Shown: positions 1-7,744, numbered from the stretch's first letter. The stretch: DNA of 24,830 nucleotides from WLJO01 sp032117595 (GCA_032117595.1 JAULYZ010000143.1:1-24830); one strand, 5' to 3'. Numbers and translations: made by a program. The notes: generated by a model from the letters alone, not told the origin.

Positions 1-823
1 CGGGTGAGTCGGGATCGACTGCCAGACCGGTGAACCGCGGTGCCCGCTTCTCGACGAAGCTGTTCACTCCCTCGTTGAAGTCGGGCTTGCCGATCATCTG
101 CTGCACGAGACCGATGGCCTCGCGGCGGGACGGGTCGATCGAGCGCTCCCAGTCGGCATTCATCTGAGCCTTCATCACGGCGAGCGACCGCGGCGAACAG
201 TTTGCAGCCATGTCCTTTGCGTACGCCATGACGGCCGGCATGAGTTCGTCGGCGTCGTACGCCCGGTTCACGAGGCCCATCGACTCGGCCTCCTCGCCGG
301 TGACCACACGGCTCGACAGGAGTAGGTCGGCAGCATTGCCGGCGCCGACCAGACGTTCGAGCATCCACGACAGAGCGTTCTCCGCAGGGAGACCGCGGCG
401 CGAGAACGCAACCGTCATCTTTGCGGTGCGCGCAGCGAAGCGGAGGTCGCAGGCAACGGCCTGGATGAAGCCGATGCCGGCACACGCACCGTTCACGGCA
501 GCAATGACGGGCTTTGGTACCTGGCGCGCGTAGAGGTGTGAGCGACTCGGTCGGGCGCCGAGGATCTGGCCGCCGCCGGAGGCGTGGCCTGACCCGGCAG
601 CGGCGCTGAGGGTGTTCATGTCGAGACCCGGGCAGAAGGCCTTCCCCGAGCCGGTCACCACGATCACGCGGACATCGGGGTCCATCGACGCAGCGCGGAG
701 CGCATCGAAATAGGCGTTCTCCAAGTCGGTCGACCAACCGTTGTTCCGCTCGGGGCGGTTCCAGGTCAGCAGCATCACGCCGGCCTCGAAGGACCGGAGT
801 ACGAGGTTGTTGGTGTCGCTCAT
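1..823 (-). CDS. Enoyl-CoA hydratase/isomerase (crotonase) family protein, C-terminus cut off by window edge
   Basis: About 274 codons are visible from ATG at 823 and no stop is reached before position 1, so the C-terminus is missing. The crotonase fold shows in VIVVTGSGKAFCPGLDMN (first oxyanion-hole segment), KPVIAAVNGACAGIGF (second oxyanion-hole segment) and the VVTGEEAESMGLV segment before the C-terminal helices. By eye, the two catalytic glutamates of classical enoyl-CoA hydratase (E144 and E164 in the rat enzyme) align with Phe and Asp, so simple hydratase activity is doubtful. The LPAEN segment could carry an alternative acidic residue. It is the last visible gene of a minus-strand acyl-CoA operon, 28 bp after the preceding crotonase gene. 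Family assignment is firm; the reaction is unknown. Confidence 0.9.
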   Translation of the reverse strand, partial: MSDTNNLVLRSFEAGVMLLTWNRPERNNGWSTDLENAYFDALRAASMDPDVRVIVVTGSGKAFCPGLDMNTLSAAAGSGHASGGGQILGARPSRSHLYARQVPKPVIAAVNGACAGIGFIQAVACDLRFAARTAKMTVAFSRRGLPAENALSWMLERLVGAGNAADLLLSSRVVTGEEAESMGLVNRAYDADELMPAVMAYAKDMAANCSPRSLAVMKAQMNADWERSIDPSRREAIGLVQQMIGKPDFNEGVNSFVEKRAPRFTGLAVDPDSP

Positions 824-851
824 GGCGGCGATTCTCGCACGCCGCGGGGCG

Positions 852-1658
852 CTACTCGGAAGTGGGGCCGGAGAACTGCGGGGGCCGCTTCTCGCGGTGC
901 GACATGAGCCCCTCGCGTGCGTCGGGGCCGACGAATCCGAGCATCTCGTAGGCGAGGGAGGCATCGAAGATCGGGCCGGCCTGGCGGTACCAGTGGTTCA
1001 GCGTGTGCTTGGTGTAGCGGATGGCCGACTGTGCCATTCCTGCAAGTTGGACGGCGACCTCGAGGGCCTTTGCGTGGACCTGATCGTCGTCGGTGCACAG
1101 CGAGACGAGGCCGATGCGCTCGGCCTCCTCGCCCGTGAGTGTCTCGCAGGTGAGGAGGTAGTACTTGGCTTTCGCCATGCCGCAGAGCAGCGGCCAACAG
1201 ATGGCGGCGTGGTCGCCTGCAGCGACACCGAGCCGGGTGTGGCCGTCGATGATGCGCGCCGTGCGCGAGGCGACCGAGACATCGGCGAGGAGCGCGGCAA
1301 CGAGACCCGCACCGACGGCTGGTCCGTGGATGGCCGAGACGATCGGCTTCGAGCAGTTGATGACGTTCATCACGAGGTCCCGTGCCTCGCGTAGCGTGCG
1401 AACGGCGACCGCGTAGTCGGAGGTAATGGTGTCGAGCAGTTCGAAGCTGCCGCCCGCCGAGAATGCCTTGCCGGCCCCCTGGATGATGGCCACGCGCGTG
1501 TCTGGATCCCGGTCGACCGTGAGCCAGACCTCGGCGAGATCGCGATGCGCGTCGGGTGATACCGCATTGAGCCCCGGCGCATCGAGCGTGATTCGGAGCA
1601 CTCCATCAGCGGGACGGTCGAAGCGGAGGCTCGGGTAGAGGCTGGCGTAGTCGGTCAT
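852..1658 (-). CDS. Enoyl-CoA hydratase/isomerase (crotonase) family protein
   Basis: This is a 268-aa crotonase-fold protein, the normal family length. Visible signatures are VAIIQGAGKAFSAGGSFE and KPIVSAIHGPAVGAGL, which form the oxyanion hole, and LTGEEAERIGLV. The usual catalytic Glu positions align with His (in DGHTRLG) and Tyr. Instead it has the AGDH segment of a subfamily in which an Asp sits near the acyl-CoA pocket, so it may be an isomerase, hydrolase or hydratase of an unusual substrate. I chose ATG at 1658; an in-frame GTG at 1664 would add two residues. A TAGCGT -10-like hexamer (1667-1672 on the plus strand) lies 8 nt before the ATG. The gene lies 23 bp behind the DUF35 gene, so co-transcription is likely. 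Confidence 0.92.
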   Translation of the reverse strand: MTDYASLYPSLRFDRPADGVLRITLDAPGLNAVSPDAHRDLAEVWLTVDRDPDTRVAIIQGAGKAFSAGGSFELLDTITSDYAVAVRTLREARDLVMNVINCSKPIVSAIHGPAVGAGLVAALLADVSVASRTARIIDGHTRLGVAAGDHAAICWPLLCGMAKAKYYLLTCETLTGEEAERIGLVSLCTDDDQVHAKALEVAVQLAGMAQSAIRYTKHTLNHWYRQAGPIFDASLAYEMLGFVGPDAREGLMSHREKRPPQFSGPTSE

Positions 1659-1681
1659 CAGCACCGACGCTATACGCCGCC

Positions 1682-2101
1682 CTACCCCTGGGTCCCGGTG
1701 GCCGGTTCGAAGCGCGGGATCGCATCGGATTCACCCGCAGTGTCGAAGCGAACCCGCACACGCTGGCCGCAGCGGATCGACTCGACGTCGTCGGTGACCA
1801 CGTTGGTGAGCAGCCGCGGTCCTTCATCGAGTTCGACGTACGCCAGTACGTAGGGCGAAACGTCCTTGTACGCGCCCTGTCCGCGACGCACGATGGTGAA
1901 GGCGTAGATCGTCCCGTCGCCGCTCATCTGCTCCCACGCAATGTTGGTGCCGCCGCATGCCGGGCAGAAGCGACGTGGGTACCAGATCAGTTGCGCGCAG
2001 CCGGTACAGCGCGGCAGCACGAGGCGTCGCTGCGCGCAGGCATCCCAGAACGGGGCGGTCTCGTCGGTGCGACGGGGCGGCCGTGTGGGCAACTCAGGCA
2101 T
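1682..2101 (-). CDS. DUF35 OB-fold protein with N-terminal zinc ribbon, partner of the adjacent thiolase-like protein
   Basis: This 139-aa protein has a rubredoxin-like zinc ribbon, C32-x2-C35 and C46-x2-C49, followed by an OB-fold (residues about 55-130, with GTIYAFTIVRR and YVLAYVEL). This is the DUF35/ChsH2-like acyl-CoA-associated family. Known members bind thiolase-like or MaoC-like partners; in steroid side-chain degradation the DUF35 part of ChsH2 forms a complex with the aldolase Ltp2. The start codon lies inside the end of the upstream thiolase-like gene (8-nt overlap), so the two are probably translated together and act as a complex. The physiological substrate cannot be read from the sequence. 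Confidence 0.93.
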   Translation of the reverse strand: MPELPTRPPRRTDETAPFWDACAQRRLVLPRCTGCAQLIWYPRRFCPACGGTNIAWEQMSGDGTIYAFTIVRRGQGAYKDVSPYVLAYVELDEGPRLLTNVVTDDVESIRCGQRVRVRFDTAGESDAIPRFEPATGTQG

Positions 2102-3269
2102 CGGCCACCCCGAGGATGAGCGTGCTGCTGACGTGCCGTGTGCTCAATGCGCCGCCGGTTCCGTGCGCGAGCGCGATGCGGCAGTCGGGGACCTGCACCG
2201 CAGGATTCGCCTCGCCACGGAGTTGTCGTACTGCCTCGATCACCTTGGTCATCCCGCCGCGGTTCGCAGGGTGGTTGTTGCACAGGCCACCGCCGTCGGT
2301 GTTGAAGGGAAGCCGCCCGAACGGTGCGACGAGGGTTCCGTCCTGCACGAACCGACCCCCTTCGCCCTTGGCGCAGAAGCCGAGATCCTCGAGCGTCTGC
2401 AGCACGGTGATGGTGAACGAGTCGTAGATCGACACATAGTCGATGTCGGCGGGCGAGACCCGGGCCTCCTCGAATGCTGCTGCGCCCGACCACAGCGCAC
2501 CGGTGTGGGTGAGGTCGGGGCGGCCGAGCGTGGTGTGCTTGATGGCCTCGCCCTGTCCGAGCACCTTCACGCAATTCCGTTCGAGCGTTCGGGCGACCTC
2601 TGGGCTGACGACCACCACGGCCCCGCCTCCGTCGGTGATGACGCAGCAGTCCAGACGGTGGAGCGGGTCGGCCACCATCGGCGACGACACCACCTCTTCC
2701 ACCGTGACGACGTCCCGGAGGAAGGCATTCGGGTTGTGCTGCGCGTGGAGGGAGGCAGCAACCTTGATCTCGGCGAGTTGTTCGCTGGTGGTCCCGAACT
2801 CGTACATGTGCCGCTGCGCCGCCATCGCGTAGTAGGCGAGCACCGACGTTCCCCAGATGTTCTCGAACTCGGCCTCGGGAGCGCCGGAAGCGTTCACGTC
2901 GGAGCCGGGGAGTGGTCCACCCGAACGCGGCTTTCCGCCGAGCGTGATGAGCGCCACCTGCGCGTGTCCTGCGGCAATCGCCGCAGTGGCGTGCCCGATG
3001 TGGAGCAGGTACGACGACCCTCCGGTCTCGGTGGAGTCGATGGTCCTGCAGCGCAGGCCGAGGTAGTCGGCCATCGAGAGACCTGCGAATCCCGGTGCAT
3101 CGCCGGCGCAGTAGTAGGCGTCGACGTCGGCGAGCGAGAGGCCGGCATCAGCGAGCGCGCCGAGCGCTACCTCTGCGTGGATCTCGGCGACCGTTCGATC
3201 GGGGATCTCGCGGCGCGGGTGCTCGAAGGCACCAGCGATGTATGCGGCCCCCCGCAGCGTCCCTGCCAT
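2094..3269 (-). CDS. Thiolase-fold protein (SCP-x / Ltp2-like thiolase or retro-aldolase)
   Basis: This 391-aa protein has the two-domain thiolase fold of the lipid-transfer (SCP-x) branch. The N-terminal half has DRTVAEIHAEVALGALADAG and the C-terminal half has YDSFTITVLQTLEDLG, DGGGLCNNHPANRGGM and HGTGGAL. The segment that carries the nucleophilic Cys in true thiolases reads STETGGSSYLLHIGHA, with no Cys, as in Ltp2-type enzymes. Those cleave 17-hydroxy steroid-CoA side chains by retro-aldol chemistry together with a DUF35 protein. The overlapping downstream DUF35 gene supports such a complex. I prefer ATG 3269 over the in-frame GTG at 3275 because a TTAGGT -10 hexamer ends 7 nt before the ATG. 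First gene of the minus-strand operon. The substrate is unknown. Confidence 0.92.
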   Translation of the reverse strand: MAGTLRGAAYIAGAFEHPRREIPDRTVAEIHAEVALGALADAGLSLADVDAYYCAGDAPGFAGLSMADYLGLRCRTIDSTETGGSSYLLHIGHATAAIAAGHAQVALITLGGKPRSGGPLPGSDVNASGAPEAEFENIWGTSVLAYYAMAAQRHMYEFGTTSEQLAEIKVAASLHAQHNPNAFLRDVVTVEEVVSSPMVADPLHRLDCCVITDGGGAVVVVSPEVARTLERNCVKVLGQGEAIKHTTLGRPDLTHTGALWSGAAAFEEARVSPADIDYVSIYDSFTITVLQTLEDLGFCAKGEGGRFVQDGTLVAPFGRLPFNTDGGGLCNNHPANRGGMTKVIEAVRQLRGEANPAVQVPDCRIALAHGTGGALSTRHVSSTLILGVADA

Positions 3270-3276
3270 GGCCACT

Positions 3277-3306
3277 ACCTAAGCCGCTCCGGCAGCCCGG
3301 GCACAA
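3277..3306 (-). promoter_or_regulatory. Promoter of the thiolase/DUF35/crotonase operon
   Basis: Read on the minus strand, TTGTGC (3306-3301) and TTAGGT (3282-3277) are separated by 18 nt, and the -10 hexamer ends 7 nt before ATG 3269. That predicts a leaderless or nearly leaderless mRNA. No Shine-Dalgarno sequence is visible. Confidence 0.5.
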
Positions 3307-3370
3307 GACGGAAGGAACTCGGCTGAGCAATCAATGGGCCGGAGCGATGTGCCGCCCCGCAGCGCCGACC

Positions 3371-3376
3371 TACGCT
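3371..3376 (+). promoter_or_regulatory. -10 element TACGCT, leaderless start of the SnoaL-like gene
   Basis: TACGCT is followed by 6 nt (CGTCGG) and then ATG 3383. No ribosome-binding site is present, so transcription probably starts at or next to the A of the start codon. Confidence 0.5.
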
Positions 3377-3382
3377 CGTCGG

Positions 3383-3790
3383 ATGGAGCCGAACCCGTCC
3401 GATGTGGTGATGATCGAGCAGTTGCTCAACAAGTACGGGCATCTGGTGGACGCCCGGGCCTGGCACCGCTTCGACGAACTCTTCACCGCCGACTGTGTGG
3501 TGGATTACACCAACGTCCGGGCCCCCCAGGTGTTCCACGGGATCCCTGAGGTGGTCGCGTACTTCGAGGTCGCCAACCATCCGCAGGCCCACCATGTGGC
3601 CAACGTCTGGGTCGAGCTCGTCGGTGGTGAGCACCACGTGCACAGCAAGTTCCACGTGGCGTTCTGCGGCCCGACGCACGACCCGAAGCGCTGGTACGGC
3701 GGCGACTACGACGATGTCGTGGTTCGCACTGCCGAGGGATGGCGGGTCTCCCGGCGCCGCTGCAGCGAGCGCTGGATCTGGGCACCCTGA
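3383..3790 (+). CDS. SnoaL-like (NTF2-fold) domain protein
   Basis: This is a 135-aa single-domain protein of the SnoaL-like / NTF2 superfamily (SnoaL_4 type). It begins with a helix (DVVMIEQLLNKYGHLVDARAWHRFDELFTADCVVDYTN) and ends with a beta sheet containing HHVANVWVEL, HSKFHVAFCG and DDVVVRTAEGWRVSRRR. The Y-x-x-x-D-x-x-x-W/F pattern and conserved His/Asp are typical. Members of this fold include small isomerases, dehydratases and cyclases as well as non-catalytic binders, so no reaction is assigned. The start at ATG 3383 fits the homologous N-terminus; a longer in-frame reading back to 3095 overlaps the opposite-strand gene and is not credible. It is divergent from the thiolase operon and 22 bp before the dihydrouridine synthase gene. 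Confidence 0.85.
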   Translation: MEPNPSDVVMIEQLLNKYGHLVDARAWHRFDELFTADCVVDYTNVRAPQVFHGIPEVVAYFEVANHPQAHHVANVWVELVGGEHHVHSKFHVAFCGPTHDPKRWYGGDYDDVVVRTAEGWRVSRRRCSERWIWAP

Positions 3791-3799
3791 GCAGGTCGA

Positions 3800-3805
3800 T
3801 AGCGT
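3800..3805 (+). promoter_or_regulatory. -10 element TAGCGT, leaderless start of dus
   Basis: TAGCGT is followed by 7 nt and then GTG 3813. No Shine-Dalgarno sequence is present. It lies just after the stop of the SnoaL-like gene, so the dus gene may have its own promoter. Confidence 0.45.
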
Positions 3806-3812
3806 TCCCGGG

Positions 3813-4973
3813 GTGACGACTGCAGCAGAGACCCCCACGTCGGTCGCGCCGCTGCAGATCGGCCCGTTGCGGCTGCGCACTCCCGTGGTGCTCGCTCCGA
3901 TGGCTGGTGTCACCAATGCACCGTTCCGGACGATGTGCCGCAGGTTCGGTCCCGATCTGCTCTACGTGAACGAGATGGTGATGGCCATCGCCGTTGCGCA
4001 CCGGAACGCAAAGACCGAGCGCATGATGACCTTCGCCCCCGATGAGTCGCCGCGCAGCCTGCAGCTCTACGCAAGCGATCCGGTGAGCACGGGCGAGGCC
4101 GTTCGTCGATTGGTGGGCGAGGGCCTCGTCGACCACATCGACATGAACTTCGGTTGTCCTGCAGCAAAGGTCACGCGTCGGGGTGGCGGCGCCGCCGTGC
4201 CGCTCAAGCGCAACCTGTTGCGGGCTGTGGTGCGCGCTGCGGTGCAGGCTGCATCACCGCACGGCATCCCGGTCACCATCAAGTTCCGCAAGGGCATCAA
4301 CGATCACTTGCTCACCTTCCTCGACACCGGACGGATCGCCGAGGAGGAGGGCGTTGCGGCAATCGCCCTCCATGCGCGCACTGCGGAGCAGCACTATGCA
4401 GGGAGTGCCGACTGGGCTGCCATCGCAGCGCTCAAGCAGCACGTCACATCTATCCCCGTACTCGGAAACGGTGATATCTGGGAGGCCGCAGATGCCACCG
4501 CAATGATGCGCGAAACCGGCTGTGACGGTGTGGTGGTGGGCCGCGGTTGTCTCGGGAGGCCGTGGCTCTTCGGGGATCTCGTTGCTGTCTTCGACGGTCG
4601 TGCAGTACCGACGGCGCCGACGCTCGGCGCGGTGGCGTCGGTGATGGCCGAGCACGCGCGCTTGCTCTGGGACCACCACCCGGGTGATCTCGGCATCCGC
4701 GACTTCCGCAAGCACGCCGGCTGGTACCTCACCGGCTACCCCGTGGGTGGCGAGTTGCGCCGTCGCTTCGGCATGGTGTCGTCGCTCGACGAACTCGACG
4801 ATCTCATTGCGCTGCTCGACCACGACGCGGTCCTGGTGCCCGGTGGCGAGCGCATCGTGCGCGGTCACTCGAACGGCCCCATCCGCGTTGCACTTCCGGA
4901 CGGTTATCTCGATCATCTCGAGGACGAGACCCCGCCCGATGACGCCGCCGCCGTCGCAGTGAGCGGAGGCTGA
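3813..4973 (+). CDS. dusB: tRNA-dihydrouridine synthase (DusB-like)
   Basis: This is a 386-aa flavoenzyme that reduces uridine to dihydrouridine in tRNA using FMN and NAD(P)H. The TIM barrel starts with PVVLAPMAGVTNAPFRTMCR (FMN phosphate-binding loop). The motif MNFGCPAAKV carries catalytic Cys115, followed by IKFRKG, IALHARTAEQHYAG, PVLGNGDI and GVVVGRGCLGRPWLF, all in family order. The C-terminal helical tRNA-binding domain follows from about residue 300. DusB is the usual actinobacterial form, but the target position in tRNA is not provable here. GTG 3813 is preferred; upstream codons in this frame overlap the SnoaL gene. It is followed 5 bp later by the Maf gene, so the two are likely co-expressed. 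Confidence 0.95.
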   Translation: MTTAAETPTSVAPLQIGPLRLRTPVVLAPMAGVTNAPFRTMCRRFGPDLLYVNEMVMAIAVAHRNAKTERMMTFAPDESPRSLQLYASDPVSTGEAVRRLVGEGLVDHIDMNFGCPAAKVTRRGGGAAVPLKRNLLRAVVRAAVQAASPHGIPVTIKFRKGINDHLLTFLDTGRIAEEEGVAAIALHARTAEQHYAGSADWAAIAALKQHVTSIPVLGNGDIWEAADATAMMRETGCDGVVVGRGCLGRPWLFGDLVAVFDGRAVPTAPTLGAVASVMAEHARLLWDHHPGDLGIRDFRKHAGWYLTGYPVGGELRRRFGMVSSLDELDDLIALLDHDAVLVPGGERIVRGHSNGPIRVALPDGYLDHLEDETPPDDAAAVAVSGG

Positions 4974-4978
4974 CCACC

Positions 4979-5548
4979 ATGGTTCCCGTGGTGCTTGCGT
5001 CCGGGTCTCCCCGGCGGCGCGAGATGCTCGAGCGTCTCGGCGTGGACTTCGACGTGGTGATCCCGGACGTGGACGAGACCCCCCTCGCTGGTGAGGACCC
5101 CTCGGCCTACGTCGAACGCCTGGCCCGCTCGAAGGCTGCGGCGGTGCCGGCTGCACCCGGGTCGCTCGTGATCGCAGCAGACACCACCGTTGATGTCGAC
5201 GGTGAGATCCTCGGCAAGCCCGTCGATGCTGACGATGCCCGCCGGATGCTGCGGCGGCTCTCGGGCCGTGCCCACTACGTCCACAGTGGCGTGGCGGTGC
5301 GCCTCGGCGACCGGATGGAGAGCGGGGTCGACGAGACCCGGGTGGTGCTCGAGCCGATCCCGGACCACGCCCTCGACTGGTACGTGGCCACGGGGGAGCC
5401 CCTCGACAAGGCGGGGGCGTACGCCCTCCAGGGTGTGGGTGCGGTGTTCGTGGCCCGGGTGGCGGGCAGCGTGAGCACGGTCATCGGCCTCCCGCTGACC
5501 CTGCTGGTCGACCTCTGCCGCCGACTCGGGATCGACCTCGTCGGTTAG
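4979..5548 (+). CDS. maf: Maf family nucleoside-triphosphate pyrophosphatase
   Basis: This is a 189-aa Maf/YhdE/YceF-type protein. These enzymes hydrolyse non-canonical or regulatory nucleoside triphosphates (dTTP, UTP, modified pyrimidines or m7GTP, depending on subtype) to monophosphates. Visible motifs are ASGSPRR (residues 7-13), DVDET (30-34), the K52 region SKA, AADTTV with the catalytic Asp68, GKPVD, and GAYALQGVGAVFV near the C-terminus. A good Shine-Dalgarno GGAGG lies 10 nt before the ATG, inside the end of dus. The stop codon overlaps the first CIRCE operator of groES. The subtype is not assigned. Confidence 0.95.
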   Translation: MVPVVLASGSPRRREMLERLGVDFDVVIPDVDETPLAGEDPSAYVERLARSKAAAVPAAPGSLVIAADTTVDVDGEILGKPVDADDARRMLRRLSGRAHYVHSGVAVRLGDRMESGVDETRVVLEPIPDHALDWYVATGEPLDKAGAYALQGVGAVFVARVAGSVSTVIGLPLTLLVDLCRRLGIDLVG

Positions 5549-5571
5549 CACTCGGGTGTGCCGGTTGCTAA
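5545..5571. promoter_or_regulatory. CIRCE operator 1 (HrcA site) upstream of groES
   Basis: TTAGCACTC-N9-GGTTGCTAA matches the CIRCE consensus TTAGCACTC-N9-GAGTGCTAA with two mismatches in the right arm. Its first bases overlap the stop codon of maf. The HrcA repressor is the expected ligand; its gene is not in this window. Confidence 0.9.
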
Positions 5572-5594
5572 TCCGGGGGCACAGCCCGTATCTT
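5565..5594 (+). promoter_or_regulatory. Probable groES promoter between the two CIRCE elements
   Basis: TTGCTA (5565-5570) and TATCTT (5589-5594) are spaced 18 nt apart. The -35 lies in CIRCE 1 and the -10 abuts CIRCE 2, so HrcA bound at either site would occlude RNA polymerase. This predicts a start near 5601 and a leader of about 43 nt. Confidence 0.55.
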
Positions 5595-5620
5595 TGGCAC
5601 TCATCGTGTCCGAGTGCTAA
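5594..5620. promoter_or_regulatory. CIRCE operator 2 (HrcA site) upstream of groES
   Basis: TTGGCACTC-N9-GAGTGCTAA has one mismatch to consensus in the left arm and a perfect right arm. It is located 23 bp upstream of the groES start codon, in the expected 5' leader. Confidence 0.95.
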
Positions 5621-5643
5621 CCACCCACTGGAGGGCCTGCACC

Positions 5644-5937
5644 ATGAATCTGAAGCCACTTGACGACCGCATTGTGGTCAAGCCGAATCAGGCCGAGGAG
5701 CGCACTGCTTCTGGCCTCGTGATCCCCGACACGGCGAAGGAGAAGCCCCAGCAGGGCACCGTCCTCGCCGTGGGCGCCGGGCGTCGCGCCGAGGCCACGG
5801 GCGAGCTCATCCCGCTCGACGTGAAGGTCGGCGACACCGTCGTCTACTCGAAGTACGGCGGCACCGAGATCACCGTCGGCGGGGACGACCTGCTGATCCT
5901 GTCGAGCCGGGACGTGCTCGCAGTCGTGCAGAAGTGA
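5644..5937 (+). CDS. groES: Co-chaperonin GroES (Hsp10)
   Basis: This is a 97-aa GroES, the standard length. It forms the heptameric lid of the GroEL cage in the cytoplasm. Motifs are MNLKPLDDRIVVKP at the N-terminus, the mobile loop around residues 16-30 (EERTASGLVIPDTAKEK), GTVLAVGAG, KVGDTVVYSKYGGTEI and DDLLILSSRDVLAVV. ATG 5644 is chosen because a Shine-Dalgarno GGAGG sits 9 nt before it and because homologues start with this sequence; an in-frame upstream start at 5614 would lie within CIRCE 2. Heat-shock control by HrcA is indicated by the two CIRCE elements. groEL follows after 13 bp. Confidence 0.98.
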   Translation: MNLKPLDDRIVVKPNQAEERTASGLVIPDTAKEKPQQGTVLAVGAGRRAEATGELIPLDVKVGDTVVYSKYGGTEITVGGDDLLILSSRDVLAVVQK

Positions 5938-5950
5938 GGCACTGAGCCAC

Positions 5951-7591
5951 ATGGCAAAGATGCTGAAGTTCGACGAGGAGGCGCGGCGCGCCCTCGAGGC
6001 CGGTGTGGACAAGCTCGCCAATGCGGTGAAGGTCACGCTGGGCCCGAAGGGCCGCAACGTCGTGCTCGACAAGAAGTGGGGCGCTCCCACCATCACCAAC
6101 GACGGTGTGTCGATCGCCAAGGAAGTCGAGCTCGAGGACCCGTTCGAGAACATGGGTGCCCAGCTCGTCAAGGAAGTGGCGTCCAAGACCAACGATGTCG
6201 CCGGTGACGGCACCACGACGGCCACCGTGCTCGCACAGGCGATGGTCCATCAGGGCATGCGCGCCGTTGCTGCGGGAGCGAACCCGATGGGCCTGAAGAA
6301 GGGCATCGAGAAGGCAGTCGCTGCAGCGGTCGAGTCGATCAAGGCGCTGTCGAAAGATGTCGACGACAAGAAGGACATCGCGAACGTCGCAACGATCTCG
6401 GCAGCCGATGCCTCGGTCGGTGCGGTCATCGCCGATGCCATCGACAAGGTCGGCAAGGACGGCGTGGTGACCGTCGAGGAGTCGAACACCTTCGGGATCG
6501 AACTCGACTTCACCGAGGGAATGATGTTCGACAAGGGCTACCTGTCGCCCTACTTCGTCACCGATCCCGAGCGTCAGGAAGCCGTGATCGAGGATCCCTA
6601 CATCCTCCTCACGTCGTCGAAGATCTCCAGCGTGCAGGCAGTCCTGCCGGTGCTCGAGGCCGTGATGAAGGGCGGCAAGCCGCTCGTCATCATCGCCGAG
6701 GACGTCGAGGGCGAGGCTCTCGCGACGCTCGTGGTCAACAAGATCCGCGGCACCTTCAACTCGGCCGCCGTGAAGGCACCGGGCTTCGGCGATCGCCGCA
6801 AGGCGATGCTGCAGGACATGGCGGTGCTCACGGGGGCTCAGGTGATCTCCGAGGAGGTCGGCCTGAAGCTCGACAACGTGACGCTCGACCTGCTCGGTCG
6901 TGCCAAGCGCGTGATCATCACCAAGGACGAGACCACCATCGTTGACGGCGCCGGCGATTCGGCCGACGTGCAGGGACGCATCGCCCAGATCAAGGCCGAG
7001 ATCGAGAACACCGACTCGGACTGGGACCGCGAGAAGCTCCAGGAGCGTCTTGCCAAGCTTGCTGGCGGCGTTGCCGTCATCAAGGTGGGTGCAGCCACCG
7101 AGGTGGAGCTCAAGGAGAAGAAGCACCGCATCGAGGACGCCATCTCGGCAACCCGTGCAGCAATCGAGGAGGGCATCGTCCCCGGTGGCGGTGTGGCACT
7201 CGTGCGTGCGCGCAAGGCTGTCGCAACCGTGGTTGCGTCGCTCTCGGGTGACGAGGCCAACGGTGCACGCATCGTGTTCGAGTCGCTCACGGCGCCCGCA
7301 CGCCACATTGCCGACAACGCTGGCCTCGAGGGTGGCGTCATGGTGCAGCAGGTGGAAGATGCCTCGGGCGCCATGGGGCTGAACGCCGCCACGGGTGAGA
7401 TGACCGACCTCGTCAAGGCCGGCATCATCGACCCGGCAAAGGTCACCCGCGCTGCCCTGCAGAACGCCGCATCCATTGCAGCGCTCGTGCTCACCACCGA
7501 GTGTCTCGTCGCCGAGAAGCCCGAGAAGAAAGCTGCGGCACCCGCAGCACCGGGCGGCATGGGCGGCATGGGGATGCCCGGCATGATGTGA
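5951..7591 (+). CDS. groEL: Chaperonin GroEL (Hsp60)
   Basis: This is a 546-aa GroEL, full length, which assembles the ATP-driven double-ring folding chamber. Diagnostic segments are VKVTLGPKGRNVVLDKKWG, NDGVSIAKE, the ATP-binding VAGDGTTTATVLAQA (around residues 85-100), the apical domain DKGYLSPYFVTDPE, GGVAVIKVGAATEVELKEKK and EGIVPGGGVAL. The C-terminus ends in the flexible GGMGGMGMPGMM tail. It forms a bicistronic operon with groES and is followed by two hairpins. Because only the C-terminal tail and family hallmarks are visible, I cannot say whether this is the sole groEL of the genome; actinobacteria often carry a second copy without groES. Confidence 0.98.
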   Translation: MAKMLKFDEEARRALEAGVDKLANAVKVTLGPKGRNVVLDKKWGAPTITNDGVSIAKEVELEDPFENMGAQLVKEVASKTNDVAGDGTTTATVLAQAMVHQGMRAVAAGANPMGLKKGIEKAVAAAVESIKALSKDVDDKKDIANVATISAADASVGAVIADAIDKVGKDGVVTVEESNTFGIELDFTEGMMFDKGYLSPYFVTDPERQEAVIEDPYILLTSSKISSVQAVLPVLEAVMKGGKPLVIIAEDVEGEALATLVVNKIRGTFNSAAVKAPGFGDRRKAMLQDMAVLTGAQVISEEVGLKLDNVTLDLLGRAKRVIITKDETTIVDGAGDSADVQGRIAQIKAEIENTDSDWDREKLQERLAKLAGGVAVIKVGAATEVELKEKKHRIEDAISATRAAIEEGIVPGGGVALVRARKAVATVVASLSGDEANGARIVFESLTAPARHIADNAGLEGGVMVQQVEDASGAMGLNAATGEMTDLVKAGIIDPAKVTRAALQNAASIAALVLTTECLVAEKPEKKAAAPAAPGGMGGMGMPGMM

Positions 7592-7593
7592 GT

Positions 7594-7615
7594 TGGTCGA
7601 CGGGCACGTCGACCA
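7594..7615 (+). terminator. Hairpin directly after the groEL stop
   Basis: An 8-bp perfect stem, TGGTCGAC and GTCGACCA, encloses a 6-nt loop and begins 3 nt after the stop codon. It may stabilise the 3' end or act with the stronger hairpin downstream. Confidence 0.5.
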
Positions 7616-7634
7616 CCACGAACACCGAACAGCA

Positions 7635-7665
7635 GAACGGCCCGGGCAGGACGCCCGGGCCGTTC
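7635..7665 (+). terminator. Strong intrinsic terminator of groES-groEL
   Basis: A perfect 13-bp GC-rich stem (GAACGGCCCGGGC and its complement) encloses a 5-nt AGGAC loop. There is no U-tract, as is common for actinobacterial terminators. Confidence 0.85.
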
Positions 7666-7744
7666 TCGCGTCGGTGGGGCATGCGCTGATCAGCGGTGGC
7701 GCCGATGTCCACGTAGGTGTCCGTGGGGCGCGGACGCACACGGG

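Noticed and set aside
1941..3326. 461-codon plus-strand frame over the thiolase/DUF35 genes
   Set aside because: Antisense shadow with low-complexity composition; the minus-strand genes have motifs and an operon layout.
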